Assembly (NCBI RefSeq): GCF_964204645.1
Contig: NC_134035.1
Span: 4,340,501-4,404,500, forward strand
Direction: 5' to 3'
From: Tubulanus polymorphus
Taxonomy: Eukaryota; Nemertea; Palaeonemertea; Tubulaniformes; Tubulanidae
Length of the DNA: 64,000 bases
A program made the translations under genes and the position numbers. Each line of letters starts with the position of its first letter. Within the stretch, counting starts at the first letter, position 1. Shown piece by piece: positions 1 through 13,780 of this stretch. The notes under the pieces are model-generated. The model did not search any database, was not told the DNA's origin, and worked only from the letters and a program-made list of their open reading frames with translations.

Positions 1-3000
1 TTGAAAGATCGTCCGGTTCACGTCAACAACACCGAATCAACTGAGCCGGCGGTGAACAACGTAAGTTATTGAATAATCCGTCTGCCTGCTCCTGATGGAC
101 TAAATCTGTCTAACTGCTCCTGATGTACTAGATCGGTCTGCCTGCTCCTGATGGACTAGATCGGTCTGCCTGTTCCTGATGGACTAGATCCGTCTGCCTG
201 TTCCTGATGGGCTAGATCTGTCTGCCTGTTCCTGATGGGCTAGATCTGTCTGCCTACTCCTGACAGGCTAGATCTGTTAACCAGCTCATGAAGGACTAGA
301 TCCGTCTGCCCGTAAAGATCCTCACATGCCACAGTCGCATTGTTTTATTATTTCAGCAACCGGCTTCTAGCGCCAGTACGACAGCCGTGTCCGGAGATCT
401 GTTGGCGCCTCCACTACCGGCGCCGACCGCTGCCACGACGAATAACGTTCCCAACAATAACACGGCTCTGTTAGTGGATTTAATGTCAGAACCACCGGCG
501 CCCTCTACTCAAATAATCGACGATATTACGCCGACAGCATCGGTTACGACTGATACGGAAGCGAATTTCTCGTCGTTCGGCAACATGGGTGCGAAAAATA
601 ACTTCGCAAAGTAAGTGAACTTAGCTGTATTACTTAACTCACCTCGTTCAGCGCCACTCACCATTATTTTTAGATTTGAGGTTTCACTTTCTTCTCATCG
701 CACTGTGTGGTACTCGGGGTATTATCAGGATGGTTCAAGGGTTCCTTGTCCCCTTTATCCTGATAAGAAAAGAGGCCAGTGAACCTTGGACTAAGAAACT
801 TGGCTACCACCAGGATTCTTACCCACCCACTGACAACACCTGTCACTGGTTTAACAATTCACTCAACCTGATTAATTTCTAAAACTGCTCTCAATTTTAT
901 CATTCTAATATCTAAACTCAATGAGACTGTGAACTGTCACTCAATGCTTTCTTTCGCGTGAAATGAATTTGAACACGATCTCTTGAAACTTGACTTGATT
1001 ATTCTAATAACTTTTAATTCTGTTTCTTTTCAGCGAGCAATTGACCGATGCCAAACAGTAAGTATTTCATGCAGTCATTCAGTTGATTTTCGCAATCAAC
1101 TCGCTTTTTGAAATCGAGTTATTTGTTGTGCGTTGTTTTGACTTCATGCCATGAAATTGTTGGAAAATTTTTCTCGACGTTTCATTCTAGATTCGTTTGT
1201 AAAAACAACGGCGTTTTATTCGAGAACGATCTGATCCAAGTCGGCATCAAGTCGGAATTTTGTCAGAACCTCGGACGTTTAGGGATGTTTTACGGAAACA
1301 AGACGAGTTTCCCGCTGCAGAATTTCAAAGTCGACGTCGTATATCCACCGGAGGCCAACGCAGAACATATCCTTTTCAAACGCTATTTGCGCTCTTCAAT
1401 TGACTTGAGCCGTTTACCTCATTGACAATCAATCAGGGAAATAGAGGTCCTTTTTTAAATGAATTTTGATAAGGATCACTGCTTTCATTGGTTTACCCTG
1501 AGTTGACCGGTGAGTTGAGAATCAGGGAAATCTGTAGCATTGGGACTGCTTTTGTTAGTATTTCACCGAGTTGAGAACCAGGAAACTCAGTAACGTTGGG
1601 ACAGTAGTAAATATTTCACTGAGTTGAGAATCAGGGAAATCAGTTGTGTTGGGGCAGCTGTAAATATCTCATTGAGTTGAGAATCAGGGAACTCAGTAGC
1701 GTTAGGACTGCTGCTGTAAATATTTCACTGAGTTGATGATTTTTTAAGTCAACCGGTGCTGAGTAGTAAGGAGCAGTAAGTGCTCAGTATATCGAATCCT
1801 TAACCGTTCGTACTAAATATACAGTTGAAACCGTGTGACCCGACGATCGAAGGCGGTGCTCAGGTTCAGCAGTTGATCAACGTTGAATGCATCGACGATT
1901 TCATCGAAGCTCCTTTACTCAATCTGAAATTCATGTAAGTTTACGCGATGCAACATTTCATGAAACCGACCTCTACGACGCCTAACGATTTAATGAAAAT
2001 ACCTTTTAAGTTAAAAAAGGTGAAATGTGACTAATGCGAGTTTGACTCAGTCGACCAAAGGTAGCCTTGGACTAGAATGAAAAATACCTTAAAGTTCTCC
2101 TGAATTGTATTTGTCACTGAAAAAATGAAATGAATGAAATGCTACTTAAGTAAGTTTGACTCAGTTGACCATAGGCAGCCTAGGACTTGATAAAGTAAAA
2201 AAAATACTGTAAAGTTCCTCTGAAGTGTATCGTCACTGAAAAGATGAAATGCTCAGGAGCAAGTTAAACTCAGTCGACCAAAGGTGACCTAGGATTTTAA
2301 TGAAAAATACCTTAAAGGTCCCCTAAAGACGTGTATTGTCACTGAAAAATGAAATGCTACTGTAGCGAGTTTGACTCAGTCGACCAAATGTAGTCTTGGA
2401 CTTTGATGAAAAATACCTTAAAGTTCACCTAAAGTGTATTGTCACTGAAAAAATGAAATGCTACTTATAGATTCACTCAGTTAACCATAGGCAGCCTAGG
2501 ACTTAAATGAAAAATCCCTTTGCGTTCCCCTGCACTATATTGTGTTTCTATGAAAATGAACTTTATTTTTCTGATACATGAGAATGAATATAGATAAACA
2601 CGTTCAATAACTTGTTGTTTAGATACCGCGCATATTTTGAGTATAGGTGAAATGATTACGGTCCATTCGTCGTTTCAGGTACAGCGGGGCTCAACAGAAT
2701 ATAACGGTCAGACTACCGCTGACGATCAATAAATTCGTGCAATCGACGCAGATGAATTCGACGACGTTTTTCCAACGCTGGAAACAATTGAGCGCGTAAG
2801 TTTAGGGCATGCAGCGTGCGAAGTGCGGCCGGATGCACAGGCTAAAAAGTAAACTTCGATTGACTGGGTTTGTCACGGATTATCACGATCATCAAAAAAT
2901 TTTAAAATGTCCCACAGTAGAACTCGCTTGATTCTGATTTTTCAATCCGGATTTTCTTTTACATCGCTCAAAATATTTGGTCCATTTAACCTGGAACTGT

Positions 3001-4504
3001 GTAAACTATATAGTTCATACTTCGGATTTTACTTAATTCGAAGAAACCTGGGGGCAGTCCCTAGTCGTCCGAATTAAGTGATTTCTACTGTACTACAATT
3101 AATGCGGTGATCTAGCCCTATCGTAGCTCTGGTATTGTCGTAATTCGAAAAACAATTTGTTTCCCTGCGAGATCCGAGGTCTATTGTAACTCACTTATCT
3201 CAAGATCATTATGGCAAGGGCTGAAAGGGGCCTGTACTTTGTATAGAGCGAAATGTTTTTGTGAAGTTACGATGTTTGAACGCAAAATTGTTTTATATAT
3301 ATCTGAAGTAACGTATATTGATCGATTTTTCTTTTCAGGCCACAACAAGAATGCCAGAAAATATTCACTGCCAAAAATTCAATGGAACCTGATCAGATTA
3401 AGTTAAAGGTACATTCGTAAACGTGTCTCGTTCAATCGGTCGAAACTGTTGCGAGAAATTTCGTTCAAATATTTGAAATTTTTTTTTTTTCTTTGTCGCA
3501 GTTGATGGGATTTGGTTTAACGTTACTGGAAGGAATCGACCCGAATCCGGAGAATTACGTGTCGGCCGGAATCGTTCACACGCGTAATTTACAAGTCGGT
3601 TGTCTACTGCGACTCGAACCGAATAAACAAGCTAAGGTAACTAACAGTTTCTGACTGCAGCCTGATGTTCGAGATTTTCTATTCGAAAAATATGGGCTTC
3701 AGAAGCACGGTTGTGAGTTAACTTGAGGGGTATTAAATCTTAAGACTGGTCTGAATGAAGTTGTCAGTTATAGAATCAATAGATGATCTTTGACAATCTT
3801 TGATATAAAGCCATGACCAAAATTTACTGACTGCAGACAGATGGTCGAGATTTTCTGTTTGAAAAATATTTGCTTCAGATGCATGGTTGTGTCCTAACTT
3901 CATAAGTGCTGTTAGATTTTAAGACTGGTCTGAATTGAGTTATTGACTATAGAATCAAAAGAAACAAAGGATGATCTTAGACTAGTCTTTGATATAAGCC
4001 ATGACCAAAATTTAACTTATATTTTCATAGCGCTCTCGTAAGTTTTTAGATTGGTTTACGAAGCTTAGATGAGCTTAGACTTGGTCTTAAATTGATGTTA
4101 GATTGGTTATAGAACCAAAATGAGATTATACTGGTATGAAAAGATGGCTATAGATCTAGAATGGTCTTAGACTAGGCCTCGGCCAGTTGTGCAGTTATTG
4201 TTAAGATCTTAAGTTTACTTTGTTTCTAAAGTTGTCTAACAACTTAAGCGCACCTTGGTTCTAAAGTTGTCTAACAACTTATGACCAGTCTCGAGATTTA
4301 AGGCCACTTTTAGCAGTCAGCACTGGCGAAACGATGTTATAAACTCTACTAACATTTCGTTTAACGAGGTTTTTCATTATTAGACTTCGTCGCGTTGTGA
4401 ATTTTGATTTTATCGCCTATTTTCAGATGTACCGATTGACCTTACACACGACGAAGGAATCCGTTTCGAAACGTCTTTGCGAACTGATCGAAGAACAACT
4501 CTGA
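1..4504 (+). CDS. AP2A: AP-2 complex subunit alpha (alpha-adaptin), 3' exons
   Basis: Large alpha subunit of the clathrin adaptor AP-2, which acts at the plasma membrane in endocytosis; the appendage recruits accessory proteins. Coding exons: 1-60 (5' partial), 357-610, 1034-1057, 1191-1366, 1823-1934, 2679-2795, 3339-3408, 3502-3636 and 4427-4504. Joined, they give 341 residues plus TGA with consistent phases. The first three exons encode the Pro/Ala/Thr-rich hinge, including a LLVDLMS stretch like the hinge of other alpha-adaptins. The appendage begins at FVCKNNG and continues through [24 protein letters not shown] (holding the platform Trp of the ligand pocket), [14 protein letters not shown] and GCLLRLEPN to the C-terminal LCELIEEQL. 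All splice sites are GT-AG except the intron 1367-1822, which is AT-AC of U12 type. The N-terminal trunk lies upstream of the window. Family assignment is secure; AP2A1 versus AP2A2 has no meaning outside vertebrates. Confidence 0.96.
77..310. repeat. Intronic minisatellite, ~30-bp unit
   Basis: About eight imperfect direct copies of a ~30-bp unit with the core CTGATGGACTAGATC, filling most of the AP2A intron 61-356. Confidence 0.85.
1034..1057 (+). CDS. AP2A: 24-nt microexon of AP2A (probable cassette)
   Basis: A 24-nt exon is bounded by TTTTCAG and GTAAGT. It is inserted in phase 2, so it adds eight residues (NEQLTDAK-type sequence) between hinge and appendage. Skipping it joins exon 357-610 directly to 1191-1366 and gives NFAKFVCKNNG, the junction seen in alpha-adaptins of other animals. 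Inclusion and skipping both keep the frame, so alternative splicing is likely. This is an inference from sequence alone. Confidence 0.75.
1367..1822 (+). other. AP2A: U12-type AT-AC intron of AP2A
   Basis: The exon ends at 1366 and the intron starts ATATCCTTTT, the minor-spliceosome 5' splice site consensus. TCCTTAAC at 1797-1804 fits the U12 branch-site consensus (TTCCTTRAC). The intron ends with AC at 1821-1822, about 19 nt past the branch adenosine. Joining 1366 to 1823 gives a CAG codon and a colinear alpha-adaptin reading. No GT donor in this region gives a colinear protein. Confidence 0.85.
1511..1735. repeat. Intronic tandem repeat, ~58-bp unit
   Basis: About four copies of a unit with the core GTTGAGAATCAGGGAA. 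It lies inside the U12-type intron of AP2A, between the donor and the branch site. Confidence 0.8.
2028..2525. repeat. Intronic tandem repeat, ~105-bp unit
   Basis: Five diverged direct copies with the landmarks GACTCAGTCGACCAAAGG and TGTCACTGAAAAAATG. They lie in the AP2A intron 1935-2678. Confidence 0.8.
2915..3090. mobile_element. Pogo-like MITE in AP2A intron
   Basis: The termini are CAGTAGAACTCGCTTGATT and the inverted form ending in AAGTGATTTCTACTG. The right end is followed by TA; the left TA is not preserved. A related copy is at 18931-19108. There is no coding capacity. The CAGT termini and TA target suggest a Tc1/mariner-pogo origin. Confidence 0.6.
3648..4017. repeat. Two-copy tandem duplication, ~182 bp
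   Basis: Both units begin CTGACTGCAG, carry a GTCGAGATTTTCT-type stretch and end near CATGACCAAAATTTA. They lie in the last AP2A intron, 3637-4426. Confidence 0.75.
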
Positions 4505-6009
4505 TCGGCGACGATTCGACGATAAGAAGAAATAGACGTAACGATCGAAAACGCGAAACGACGACGACAAATAATAACTCTTGTCTCTCTCTCTCTCCCT
4601 CGCGGAGGAAATACCGTTCGACAAAAATATCGCGAGATAAAACATCGACCTCTAGCTAGAAAATAAACGCAACTGGATTCAAATTCGCGGCGGCAGCTCG
4701 CGCGGGTTTTACGTTCGTCGAGATGGCGCTGACACCTGGTGGATTCCGACAGTAACTGTGATATATAGTTGTGTATAAGAAATTTACGGGAGAAGAGACG
4801 TGAAAAACACGCACGGAACAGAAAAGCGATACTTGTCAGTCGTGGCTGCCCGCGCTACGAATGACGAAAAAAGATATTTAGGTCACAATTTATGGAATGG
4901 TGTTAGTTTAGTTCACCGACGCTAAGGGGGGGGGGTTTATGCGTCAAAAAATGAATCGATTTTAGACCCTTAAAAGGCGCCGTAAATATACGGTATATGT
5001 GTATATATATGTATGTATAACTATATCTCGACAGGTTGAAAATAGATTCAGAGCGATTCTCGTTGATTTCTACGCCGACGTTCTCCGAGCGGCCCCTTGA
5101 GGTACAAAGTTCATGCATGAGTTAGGTTTTAATGCCGAAATGCATAACTCGGGATATCGAGTTCATTTTCAGTTATTTTCAGTTCATTATCGAAATTGAA
5201 AGAGTCGATTTGAAACTTGCGGTTGGTTGCGCAGTCGTGGCCCGGATTTGAAACCAGTCTCAGATCTGTGACATAGGATTTATATCCACTTTTGGACTTT
5301 GGTCTTGACTGTGCGATTGGCCCCGAAACTGCGGAAAACCGGTTTCATGCAGTTATGAGTTATGATTGAGCTCTTAACAAAAAAAACCCGAAATGGGTTC
5401 ATTTTATTTCTTTATCGAATTTACAAAAAAGAGTCAATTTCAATCTCCGTGAGTTGGGTTCATTTGACTCGAGAAAACTCGAAATGAGTGCTTTCAATAA
5501 TTTTATTTCTTATTATCAAATTTCCTAAGAAAGGATCAATTCTATAAATCGCACTTTCATGAGTTGGACTTATTTGACTCTTTAAAAAAGAAAGTACTCG
5601 TTTAAACTAAACCCCGAAACAAAACCGTGGCACCGTAATTTTCGGAAAAAAAACTGACGACTGCATCGGAGGTGGAGCTAATATGATTCTCAAATTATCG
5701 GTATATTTTTTATCGTTTGTGATGATAAATGTGTAGTTCTCTGATTCTCTCTGTCTCTAGTTAGTTCTTTTTCTGCCGGTTCCGCGGCAGTACTCGGTCC
5801 CGCTCGCCTCTGCCGCCGTTGCTGCTGTTGCTATTGCCGAATCGCTAGAATAATTACCATTTCATAAACGTAATAAAACTGAAAAACGAATCTTCAGTTT
5901 CGAACGATGATGATGTATAGAATATCGAAGTACATTCCAACCGTATTTTTGCGTTCGCGCGCGTGCTTATAAAAAAAAATGATTAGTTGATTAGAGCAAA
6001 ATATTCGCT

Positions 6010-6258
6010 TACGTGACTATTGACTAGAAATGGTGGTAGTCACGGTAGTGACCGGTGGATGATCGTGACTATCGATTAGATATGATGATAGTCGCGGTAG
6101 TGACCGGTGAGTGATCGTGACTATCGATTAGATATGATAATAGTCGCGTTAGTGATCGGTGGGTGATCGTGACTATTGACTAGATATGATGATAGTCGTG
6201 GTAGTGATCGGTGGGTGATCGTGACTATTGACTAGATATGATGATGTAGTCACGGGTG
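6010..6258. repeat. Tandem repeat, ~60-bp unit
   Basis: About four copies with the core GACTAGATATGATGATAGTC followed by GTAGTGACCGGTG. They lie downstream of AP2A. Confidence 0.8.
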
Positions 6259-7057
6259 GGTGATCTCTGTACATAATATGAATATCGCCGACCTCGTGTT
6301 ATTCGACGCTTACATGACAACATTTGAAAAAAAGATATACCGTGTAAAGTAGTTTTCTGTGCATAATAATATAGATTAAACGTCGAATCGCCGGCTGCCT
6401 TTTAATAGAACTAAACGCCACCTGTAGGTAGTAATGTGAACTGTTATTTAGGTGTCAGTATACGGTAGGAACCATCGTGTGTGAATTTCGACGAAGCTTG
6501 CGTTTTTTTTTTTTCGTTGTCGTCGTCGTTGTTGTTTTTTCTCTTCGTCTGTGCCGGATTTTCCCCCCGACCGCACCGACGTCGAAACGCTCGGTCGTTT
6601 ATCGTCGAAAGATTTTTTAGTCAATCGAAAAGATCAGTTTATTTCCGTTTTTCTCGTTCAGTCCTCCCCCTCCCCCCGGAATCATCGGCAGACGTTTTTA
6701 ACTCGAAACGACTCATCGATAGGTCTAGTTTGTGTGTACAGTGTATATGGAACATATCGAAGTAGCGTGTGTAATCTTTTCTATGAAAATTATCAATATA
6801 TATCTGCCGGCCGTACTATTGTTTAATCCACTGAAAAAAAAACACGATCGCCGGAACCGTGGCATCCTATTTTTTTGATTCTCTGTTTGCGAACGTCGAG
6901 TTTGCGTCATTTTAGCCTACTGTTTTAAAATGAGGGTTTCGCGGTACGGTATTTAGGTCGTATTGTCAATCGCGCTGGAATTAGTCCGTGTCCAGACAAA
7001 TGTCGCGTTGTCAAGGAATTCCCAGACTAGTTCTAGTGCAATCGAAAATACGACCGC

Positions 7058-7213
7058 TAACCCCCTTGATTACTGATTTATTTGTATAGAAATATGAAAT
7101 GTGTTACTGAGGGTCTTACCCCCCTTGATTACTGATGAATTAGAAGAGAAATATGAAAGATGTTTCTGAGGGTCTTATCACCCCTTGATTACTGATTGAT
7201 TCGACAATACGAC
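7058..7213. repeat. 58-bp minisatellite family, locus 1
   Basis: Roughly three copies of a 58-bp unit with the cores CCCCTTGATTACTGATT and TACTGAGGGTCTTACC. The family recurs at 7580-7815 and 21792-22055. Confidence 0.8.
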
Positions 7214-7579
7214 CGAAATTCCTGACATTGAAACCATACTGCAACCCTCATTTTGTAACACTACAATGATCTATCATCTATCGTATCGTACAGGATTCTG
7301 TATTTTCCGACATATATTCGAATACGATGTATTTTTATGTTTAACGCTGTACTGTTTATGTAAACGATGATATATTATTAATAGTTAACACGTACGGTAC
7401 GAAAAATTGACTACTTTAGTTACTTTACTACGAATTTGATAATTAGCAGTCGTCGATAGGTTAAGTAAAGCGGCGTAAGAAGTATATAAGTATCGTAACT
7501 CTAAAACGAAGAGAGTCCATGTTTGAATTTAGAATAACTGCCGTAACAGCCCCTGACAAATGCTGATTTCATTTGAGGT

Positions 7580-7815
7580 TGGACAGAAGTGAGAAAATGT
7601 CTTACTAAGGGTCTTACCTTCTTAGATACTAGGCAATTTGAACAGAAATATGAAAGATGTTACTGAGGGTCTTACCCCCTTAAATATTGGTTAATTTAAA
7701 CAGAAATATGAAAGGTGTTACTGAGGGTCTTAGCCCCCTTGATTACTGATTTATTTGTATAGAAACATGTAAGTAGTTACTGAGGATCTTACCCCCCCTT
7801 GATTACTGATTAATT
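7580..7815. repeat. 58-bp minisatellite family, locus 2
   Basis: About four copies of the unit seen at 7058-7213, in the same orientation and separated from it by ~370 bp of unrelated sequence. Confidence 0.8.
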
Positions 7816-9321
7816 TTGACGGACAATTTTCGTTCATATCTTCATGAAATGTTCCTGAAACGTCCTTTCTACTGATAGCTACTCGTTGAGTTTGAAGTCC
7901 TGTGATTTCTGGTTTTACCGCGCGCTGATATATTTTATGCAACTTTTTTTTTGACATTCGGGTTTGATTCGTCATATTCCTGCCTTGTTGTTATCTCCCA
8001 TTCCCCCTCCCTACGAAAACAAAAACGAGTTACGTCTTTCCACTCGTCCCCAGTTTGTACGTAGAAAACCATGGGTTTTTTTTTTTTAAATCACCGATCA
8101 CCCCTGCAGCTGTTCGTTTGCGTTTTTGAGCCTCGAAAATTTGGAGTTAACTTTTGTCAGTAATAGTCGATTAGTTTAATGCAATGATGGATAGTCGAAC
8201 TCGTGTTTATCAAAATATGTGTGAGATCCAAAAAAAGCTATAGATATATGTGTACATGTACTGTGTTTACAAAGAAAAACGAAATCTATTATATTGTACA
8301 CTACTGTGTTCTCGAAATGGTTAATGAATATATTATATATTATATGATATTATAATATATTATTATTATTATTATTATTATTATCATCATTAGATTGTAT
8401 AAAGTGGCGAAATGAAAAATGAATGAATAAATAAATAAATGTGTATAGAGAAAGAAAACGACGCGAATTATGGTAGATGAAATTGTGGGCGTGTAATTTG
8501 GAAAACAGAAGCGATAGATGATTTTGTCAGATGTCAGGCGGCTTCCTTGGGACACTGCTATTCTCATCGGGGAAACCTCGATTCCCATCGTGATAGAAGA
8601 CGACTCCTCAACCCATCGTAATAGATGATCATAACAAGATCCACGTTCCTGTGAAGATCGTGATAGTTTTATCTTGGAGCAAATCTTTTGACTCGGAATG
8701 ATTACTATACTCCAGGTCGGGCGACCACGTCCACGGGAACTCTCAATTCAGTCCTCGCCCTGTATTATAGGGTCACTTGAAGAACCCTCTATTTGACAAG
8801 GACGTCTCGCTCCTATACAGGAATCTTCAGTACGGTAGGTTTTAGCTACGAGCAATTATCTCAGCTGCTCGTAGGTTTTCTAGCTAGTGGATTTTGCTAC
8901 TTGTTCTCGACCCTTCTAAAGCCCTCACGGCGCAAGAAGGGTTGGTGGCCACGCAATGCACACGTATCTCCGAAGGGTAGTTAGTGTTTTAATGTCAGTT
9001 TTAAGACCGATTTTCGCCCGGTTCATGTTAAACAGACTTGCTCGTTGGATTCATAGCGTGATTGCAAATTGACACCAATTTGTACGCTTGAAATATCAGA
9101 TATAGATTTTTTAAAGAATGATCAGCGCATTTTTGTGAATGTAATTCAATCGGTGATTATAATTGGAAATTTGACGTCGCTTCTGACTGAAGATGTAATT
9201 AATTATAAGTTCCGTGAATCGCTCGGCCATCGTTATCGGTTTTAGTCAGCAGCGGTGCTTCGCGATATGCGGTACTGCGCACGCGATTTCTAAATCCGCT
9301 CCCGGCTCCCGATGCTGGAAA

Positions 9322-10410
9322 ATGGGCAATAAATTCGAACTGATATTTGACCGACTGAACATGAGCGACGCGGCCCGTTCGCGATGTCTACAAGTGCACC
9401 ACCTGAACGTGTTTCATTTCTACGTTAACGTTTGCGCCATCGCTCCGGTGGCCGTCGTCGGCGTTCTACTTAACGTCGTCAACATCGTCATACTGGGCAG
9501 ACAGAAACTAGCCCCGGCCGCCGTGTTCATGCTGAAAACCCTAGCCGTTCTCGACATCGGCGTTTTGGTGTCGGCGTTCGTCTACTTCGTGGCGCGTTAT
9601 TCATACGGTAATCGGGGCGTTAGCGCGCACGGTTTTCGCTACGCGGGCTGGGGTTTCAATTTGTACCTGGCCAAAAGCGTCGACCCCATTTACAACTCTT
9701 TGCTGCAGCCTCGTAACTGGTGTCTCGTGCTCATCTCCCTCGATCGCCTGCTGATCACGTTAGCGCCTTTGAAAGCGCACGTTTGGTCGACTCGTAGACG
9801 CGCCGTTCAAAGTCTGGTCGGTATCGTCGGCGCCGTTCTGTTGCTCCAATCCCTGAACTACACTTTCGTTCAGAAGTACAGTTTTTTCGTTACGTTCAAC
9901 GCGTGCACCGGTGAACGCCAGGTAAGGACGAAACGCACCAGTTCGCTGTCGAACGCGCTGTTCTATATCATCGATCACGTGTTCTACATCGTCTGCAACG
10001 TGACGTTGCCGCTCGTGTTGCTGATCGTCATCAATTTCGCTTTGATCGTTTGTCTCATCAAAAGCGCCCGGTTTCGACGAACGATGATGAACAGCGGAAC
10101 GGACTCGACCGCGTCGGGGCATCGCCAAATCACGAAAATGGTCGTCGGCATAGTGGTCGTGTTCGTCATTTGCGAAGCGACGCCCTCTATAGACAGAATC
10201 GTGAAGTTATGTCTACAATTCGGGTACCCTCGTTCGATTCAAATGAAATTAGCCTATCTGAGAAGAGTCGGTTTATTTCTGGTCGTGCTCGACAGTTCGT
10301 TGAATTTCTTCATTTATTTTACGACCAATTCGAAGTTTCACGCCGAGGTTTTGCAGTTGTTCAGCCGAGCCATGATACGTAACCGGCTGGGCCTGGTGGT
10401 TCAGTCGTGA
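9322..10410 (+). CDS. Class A (rhodopsin-type) GPCR, orphan, peptide-receptor-like
   Basis: Single-exon seven-transmembrane receptor of 362 residues at the plasma membrane. The start is the first in-frame ATG (9322); the open frame reaches further upstream without an ATG. Helices lie at about 33-58, 68-93, 115-142, 164-182, 217-245, 270-292 and 313-335. TM2 carries the conserved Asp (LAVLD, D78). The DRY site reads D141-R142-L143, and the TM7 NPxxY site reads NFFIY (N328-Y332). An NxS glycosylation site is at N13. The residue 25 before R142 is not cysteine, so the usual TM3-ECL2 disulphide Cys is missing although ECL2 has C195. A polyadenylation signal AATAAA lies at 10529-10534. The general form resembles invertebrate neuropeptide-receptor expansions, but the ligand cannot be named. 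Confidence 0.85.
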   Translation: MGNKFELIFDRLNMSDAARSRCLQVHHLNVFHFYVNVCAIAPVAVVGVLLNVVNIVILGRQKLAPAAVFMLKTLAVLDIGVLVSAFVYFVARYSYGNRGVSAHGFRYAGWGFNLYLAKSVDPIYNSLLQPRNWCLVLISLDRLLITLAPLKAHVWSTRRRAVQSLVGIVGAVLLLQSLNYTFVQKYSFFVTFNACTGERQVRTKRTSSLSNALFYIIDHVFYIVCNVTLPLVLLIVINFALIVCLIKSARFRRTMMNSGTDSTASGHRQITKMVVGIVVVFVICEATPSIDRIVKLCLQFGYPRSIQMKLAYLRRVGLFLVVLDSSLNFFIYFTTNSKFHAEVLQLFSRAMIRNRLGLVVQS

Positions 10411-10528
10411 CCTAAGTGGTCGTCTTAAATCCTCGGACTAAATTTAGAACGCAAATGAGCGTGGGCTGGTCTTTGGGTGTTCGATTAACCAAGGCGGTCT
10501 TAGACTGATCTTTTAGTAGGAATTTTTA

Positions 10529-10534
10529 AATAAA
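10529..10534 (+). promoter_or_regulatory. Polyadenylation signal of the GPCR gene
   Basis: AATAAA 119 bp after the GPCR stop codon. Confidence 0.5.
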
Positions 10535-11147
10535 AACGAAATTGCTACGATTTCTAAATGATTGGCAAAATATGGTCTGGTGGTTTCGAAAATCTATATG
10601 AAACAATACAGTTCAAAAGATCAGCACACATTAGTAAACTATTACATACAATAGATATTGTACCGGTCCGTCGGTTTTATTTCGGATTTTTAACCCTAAA
10701 CGGTAAACGAAAATTGCCAACAGTGTTTCGGACACCTTCGATGAAATGAAAATCGTCGCCGTTAACGCGTCCATCTCGTCGGTAATTTTGTTCACCTAAC
10801 ATAAGTACATAATATTCATTCGTATATTCAATTCGATAAGTTTATACGCAGAAACAATTTATTCATTTTCGTCGGTTTCGGGTGTGATATCATATTGCCA
10901 GAGTTAAGAATATTGCATGTTCATTCCAGACGTGGAGAAAAGATAAAGCCACAGTGCGTAAATATTGGAATGATTAAAGGCGGAAATTAACCAATCAAAA
11001 ATTAATCAAAAGTTGCAACGTTTGAGACCATCGTAGGGAGACGTTCGGTTTTTTATTTCAAGATCTTTCATAGTCGTGTGTACACATCTAATGGGATTAG
11101 GTATCATCATCCGCTCCATCGAAAATGTTTCATTTCCATTCATTCAC

Positions 11148-11244
11148 AGGGGCTTGTATTTGAAGTTTAGGGGTCAATTATAAGTTAGATCATCCAATAC
11201 CCCAATACCCAATACCCAATACTAAACTTCGAATACGAGCCCCT
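11148..11244. mobile_element. Short hairpin MITE, copy 1
   Basis: Terminal inverted repeats AGGGGCTTGTATTTGAAGTT and its imperfect complement ending in GAGCCCCT. Same family as 11825-11959; non-coding. Confidence 0.65.
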
Positions 11245-11565
11245 TTGCATGGATTAACTTAATGCAGCAGAGTGGACTCGTAAAGTGAGAGGTGGGTCTT
11301 GGGAACTTGGATTAGTCCGAAAAAAATGTTTATCAGACCCGATACAAACAAAATCCTTTCATTTCCTATCGCTTCCGGTTTCTTTCTTTTTTTAGCTCGA
11401 GGAAAACTGGCACGAATGCGTGTGATTCAACCATAATAACCTTATATAGTTGTTATGCGTGTTATTTTTTTGGAATTTCTGTTCAGCCTATTTAATTACG
11501 CGATTACTCGTCTATGGCGGCAAAGTTCATAGCGAGTATCGCGGTAGTCAACACGCGCGCGTTCA

Positions 11566-11619
11566 CAGGTGGTTCCATATAGAATTCTATGGAAACGACG
11601 CCTAATCCTGCACCACCTG
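11566..11619. promoter_or_regulatory. E-box pair flanking a palindrome upstream of calmodulin
   Basis: CAGGTG (11566-11571) and CACCTG (11614-11619) face each other around TTCCATATAGAATTCTATGG, which is nearly palindromic. They lie 135-190 bp before the calmodulin ATG. A regulatory role is inferred only from position and symmetry. Confidence 0.25.
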
Positions 11620-11753
11620 AGCCTCGCTTTGACGGAACGGATTAGAATACGCGCGGCTTTCTGCGTAACCTATGGCTCTATGAGTTAGTACAGTCCACCC
11701 TGTGTGACACTAGAGTAGTTTCGTCGTCGTCTATAAATCTATATACAAACAAA

Positions 11754-13780
<2,027 letters not shown>

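Larger units (their letters stand above)
4505..9321. other. AP2A 3' UTR and intergenic spacer
   Basis: Non-coding. Possible polyadenylation signals for AP2A are AATAAA at 4662-4667 and 5872-5877. The stretch holds two ~110-bp repeats around 5380-5600 (GAGTTGG / ATTTGACTC landmarks), the tandem repeats listed separately, and AT/ATT microsatellite at about 8335-8390. Short ORFs here show no family features. Confidence 0.6.
10535..11753. other. Calmodulin upstream region
   Basis: Non-coding. It holds the hairpin MITE copy 11148-11244 and, closer to the calmodulin exon, a GC-richer promoter-like stretch from about 11500. No other gene was recognised. Confidence 0.5.

Noticed and set aside
1140-1425. 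GT or GC donor for AP2A exon 1191-1366
   Set aside because: The only GT options (e.g. 1339) truncate the appendage, and GC at 1360 is a weak donor; the AT-AC reading has matching donor, branch site, acceptor and phase.
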